This document shows, in pieces, positions 13,828-15,150 of a DNA stretch of 15,150 bases. Position numbers and translations under genes: made by a program. Under the pieces are notes generated by a model. The model did not search any database. It worked only from the letters and a program-made list of their open reading frames with translations, and was not told the DNA's origin. Source of the stretch: Prevotellaceae bacterium UBA3646 (lineage in GTDB: Bacteria > Bacteroidota > Bacteroidia > Bacteroidales > Bacteroidaceae). The stretch's first letter is position 1, and each line of letters opens with the position of its first letter. The stretch spans positions 1-15,150 of the forward strand of contig DFKL01000033.1 of the NCBI GenBank assembly GCA_002373535.1, read 5' to 3'.

Positions 13828-14673
13828 CTATCTGCACAGCATAATGCATATATTGTCCTGAAAACGTCTGCCGGTACCAGTATCCGGTATTCCCTGGTTG
13901 ATTATTGAAAAGCACATCTCATGGCCGTTGCGTGCCTTGTAATATCCTGAAAGCGAGGATATGCCTGTCACGGTGCCAGTCTTGGCATGTACGTTGTTCT
14001 CGGCTGCCGTTCCCTTCATTCGGTTCCTGAGCGTGCCGTCGACACCGGCTATAGGCAGGGCTGAATAGAGGTTGCGATAGATGTTTTTCCTGCGGTATGC
14101 ATATACCAGTACCTTGACTATGCTTCGCGGTGTCAGGTAATTATACAGTGACAGGCCGCTGCCGTCTGCCACCTTGCACTGGAGTGTGTCTACACCGGCT
14201 GAATTGAGCATTGTGTTTATTCGCCTTGCCGAGGCTTGACGGGTGTACGGACTGGACAGTTGCCTGAACATGCTCTCGGCAAACATGTTGTCGCTGTTCT
14301 TCAGCATAGGGAATGCTGCACCGGCTACTGTGTATTGCCTTTCTGCTGACCATGGTACCATATTTGTCTCACTGTCATCCCAGCACCATCCCCAGCCTTT
14401 GTCGCCTACTTGGGGAACATAGGTGTATTGCGGACCGAGATGCTCGAGTGTCGCTACTGCAGTAAGTATCTTCATGCATGATGCCGGCCTCATGCGCTGG
14501 TCTGCATTGTACTCACAGACTGTCTTTCCTGCAGTGATGTCGTATACGCATATACCTACTACACTGGTTTTGGAGATATCGCTGTCGCATACCCGACGGA
14601 CGGCGTTATAGCGTGTGGCTGAACATGACATCAGCAGTAAAACGGCCGTGGGGATAAATAATTTACGTAACAT
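13828..14673 (-). CDS. dacB: Compact PBP4-type (peptidase S13) D-Ala-D-Ala carboxypeptidase/endopeptidase lipoprotein
   Basis: A product of 281 residues. Family S13 enzymes trim or cut peptidoglycan peptides in the periplasm. All three active-site motifs are present: SCMK (SxxK, Ser 65 and Lys 68), SDN (SxN, 127-129) and KTG (231-233), with DGSGLSLYNYLTP (170-182) and LPIAGVDGTL typical of S13. The signal LLLMSC gives a lipobox with Cys 17; the residues after it (SATRY) lack the acidic export signal of surface lipoproteins, so periplasmic anchoring is likely. Usual S13 proteins have ~450-500 residues; here only ~58 residues separate SxxK from SxN, so the large inserted domains are almost wholly absent, though GWGWCWDD (93-100), a recognisable remnant, is kept. 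No stop or frameshift is seen. Activity is plausible but unproven. Confidence 0.87.
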   Translation of the reverse strand: MLRKLFIPTAVLLLMSCSATRYNAVRRVCDSDISKTSVVGICVYDITAGKTVCEYNADQRMRPASCMKILTAVATLEHLGPQYTYVPQVGDKGWGWCWDDSETNMVPWSAERQYTVAGAAFPMLKNSDNMFAESMFRQLSSPYTRQASARRINTMLNSAGVDTLQCKVADGSGLSLYNYLTPRSIVKVLVYAYRRKNIYRNLYSALPIAGVDGTLRNRMKGTAAENNVHAKTGTVTGISSLSGYYKARNGHEMCFSIINQGIPDTGTGRRFQDNICIMLCR

Positions 14674-14692
14674 TATGGTCTTATTTTGGATG

Positions 14693-14700
14693 CAAAGGTA
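14693..14700 (-). promoter_or_regulatory. -7 element of the PBP4-type gene
   Basis: The plus-strand CAAAGGTA reads TACCTTTG on the minus strand, an exact TAnnTTTG match. It lies 19 nt upstream of the start codon of the minus-strand gene, implying a very short leader of about 12-15 nt. No exact TTTG -33 element is seen at the expected distance. Confidence 0.55.
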
Positions 14701-14715
14701 TAAAAAAAGGGGAAT

Positions 14716-14731
14716 GCAAGATAAATCTTGC
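14716..14731. promoter_or_regulatory. Perfect 7-bp inverted repeat between divergent promoters
   Basis: GCAAGAT (14716-14722) and ATCTTGC (14725-14731) are separated by AA. The repeat lies between the two opposed -7 elements, covering or adjoining both expected -33 regions, and is flanked by an A-run (14702-14708) and a T-run (14735-14740). It could be an operator for a dimeric regulator or, less likely given the lack of an upstream gene, a terminator-like hairpin. Confidence 0.45.
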
Positions 14732-14742
14732 CGCTTTTTTGA

Positions 14743-14750
14743 TATCTTTG
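14743..14750 (+). promoter_or_regulatory. -7 element of nadB
   Basis: TATCTTTG is an exact TAnnTTTG match, identical to the rimP -7 element and followed by a similar TGCGCG. It lies 51 nt upstream of the nadB start, giving a leader of about 45 nt. An exact -33 TTTG at 19-21 nt is not seen. Confidence 0.6.
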
Positions 14751-14801
14751 TGCGCGAAAATGAATTTTATAATTCTGTAGTATTTGAACTAAATATCAGT
14801 T

Positions 14802-15150
14802 ATGATAAGGAAATATGATTTTCTGATCATCGGCGGTGGCGTAGCAGGCATGAGCTATGCCCTGAAGGTGAGTAAAAGTGGAAAAGGACGTATTGCTCTA
14901 ATATGCAAGACCACACTGGATGAGGCTAATACTGCCAAGGCGCAGGGTGGCATTGCATCTGTTACTAACCTGTTGACGGATAATTTTGAGAAGCATATCC
15001 AGGATACTATTATTGCCGGTGACTATATTTCTGATATGGAGGCTGTGGAACAGGTCGTAAAAGGCGGTCCGTCGGGTATCAAGGATTTGGTGGAGTGGGG
15101 CGTCAACTTCGACAGGAAGGATGATGGCGAGTTTGACTTGCACCGTGAGG
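14802..15150 (+). CDS. nadB: L-aspartate oxidase NadB, 3'-truncated by the window
   Basis: The frame from the ATG at 14802 is open to the window end (116 residues visible). NadB oxidises L-aspartate to iminoaspartate with FAD, the first step of de novo NAD synthesis; quinolinate synthase NadA, an Fe-S enzyme, uses the product. Motifs: the FAD-binding GGGVAG (11-16) after the strand KYDFLII, AQGGIA (47-52), and HIQDTIIAGDYISD (65-78), which marks NadB rather than SdhA/FrdA, where this segment differs. The start is supported by the early Rossmann strand and by the promoter 51 nt upstream. It is divergent from the PBP4-type gene. Confidence 0.92.
   Translation, partial: MIRKYDFLIIGGGVAGMSYALKVSKSGKGRIALICKTTLDEANTAKAQGGIASVTNLLTDNFEKHIQDTIIAGDYISDMEAVEQVVKGGPSGIKDLVEWGVNFDRKDDGEFDLHRE

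Noticed and set aside
14615..14818. 67-codon plus-strand frame across the divergent promoter region
   Set aside because: It overlaps the start of the minus-strand lipoprotein gene, both -7 elements and the nadB start, and has no family resemblance.

Overview
The window looks like chromosomal DNA of a Bacteroidales bacterium, probably Prevotellaceae or Bacteroidaceae. Four things point there: promoter -7 elements of the TAnnTTTG type (4128-4135, 14743-14750, and 14693-14700 on the minus strand), starts without strong Shine-Dalgarno sequences, a DUF6175-type secreted protein, and the gene order rimP-nusA-infB-cvpA-sufB-sufC-sufD-sufS. Genus and species cannot be fixed by reading alone.

Left part (1-3961): five tightly spaced plus-strand genes, the first cut by the window edge, end at a strong intrinsic terminator. 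The four complete products begin with an apparent signal peptide; none has a recognisable enzyme motif. The second and fifth appear to be distant paralogues flanking the set. Family resemblances (DUF6175; LPP20/FlgT/FlgO/CsgG-like impressions) suggest a small envelope-associated protein set of unknown function. This is the least understood part of the window. It looks more AT-rich than the part to its right.

Intergenic region (3962-4284): a Bacteroidetes-type -7 element, then a leader of about 145 nt before rimP. The leader has an 8-bp hairpin whose loop is complementary to a downstream segment (possible pseudoknot), and whose 5' strand is also complementary to a second downstream segment (mutually exclusive pairing). 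This is a candidate cis-regulatory RNA for the transcription/translation operon.

Centre and right (4285-13824): a run of eight same-strand genes. RimP (30S maturation), NusA (transcription elongation/termination) and IF2 (translation initiation) are followed by a short CvpA-type membrane protein and the SUF iron-sulfur assembly genes sufB, sufC, sufD and sufS. Overlaps at cvpA/sufB (28 nt) and sufC/sufD (4 nt) suggest one transcription unit with translational coupling. sufE, sufU and sufA are not in the window.

Right end: a minus-strand lipoprotein of the PBP4 (peptidase family S13) type, 281 residues and compact, abuts sufS tail to tail with 3 nt between them. Its divergent promoter region, shared with nadB (L-aspartate oxidase, cut by the window end), holds a perfect 7-bp inverted repeat between two opposed -7 elements. 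L-aspartate oxidase feeds quinolinate synthase, an Fe-S enzyme, so its place near the SUF genes is plausible, but no regulatory link is shown. I see no tRNA, rRNA, CRISPR array, insertion sequence or phage gene.
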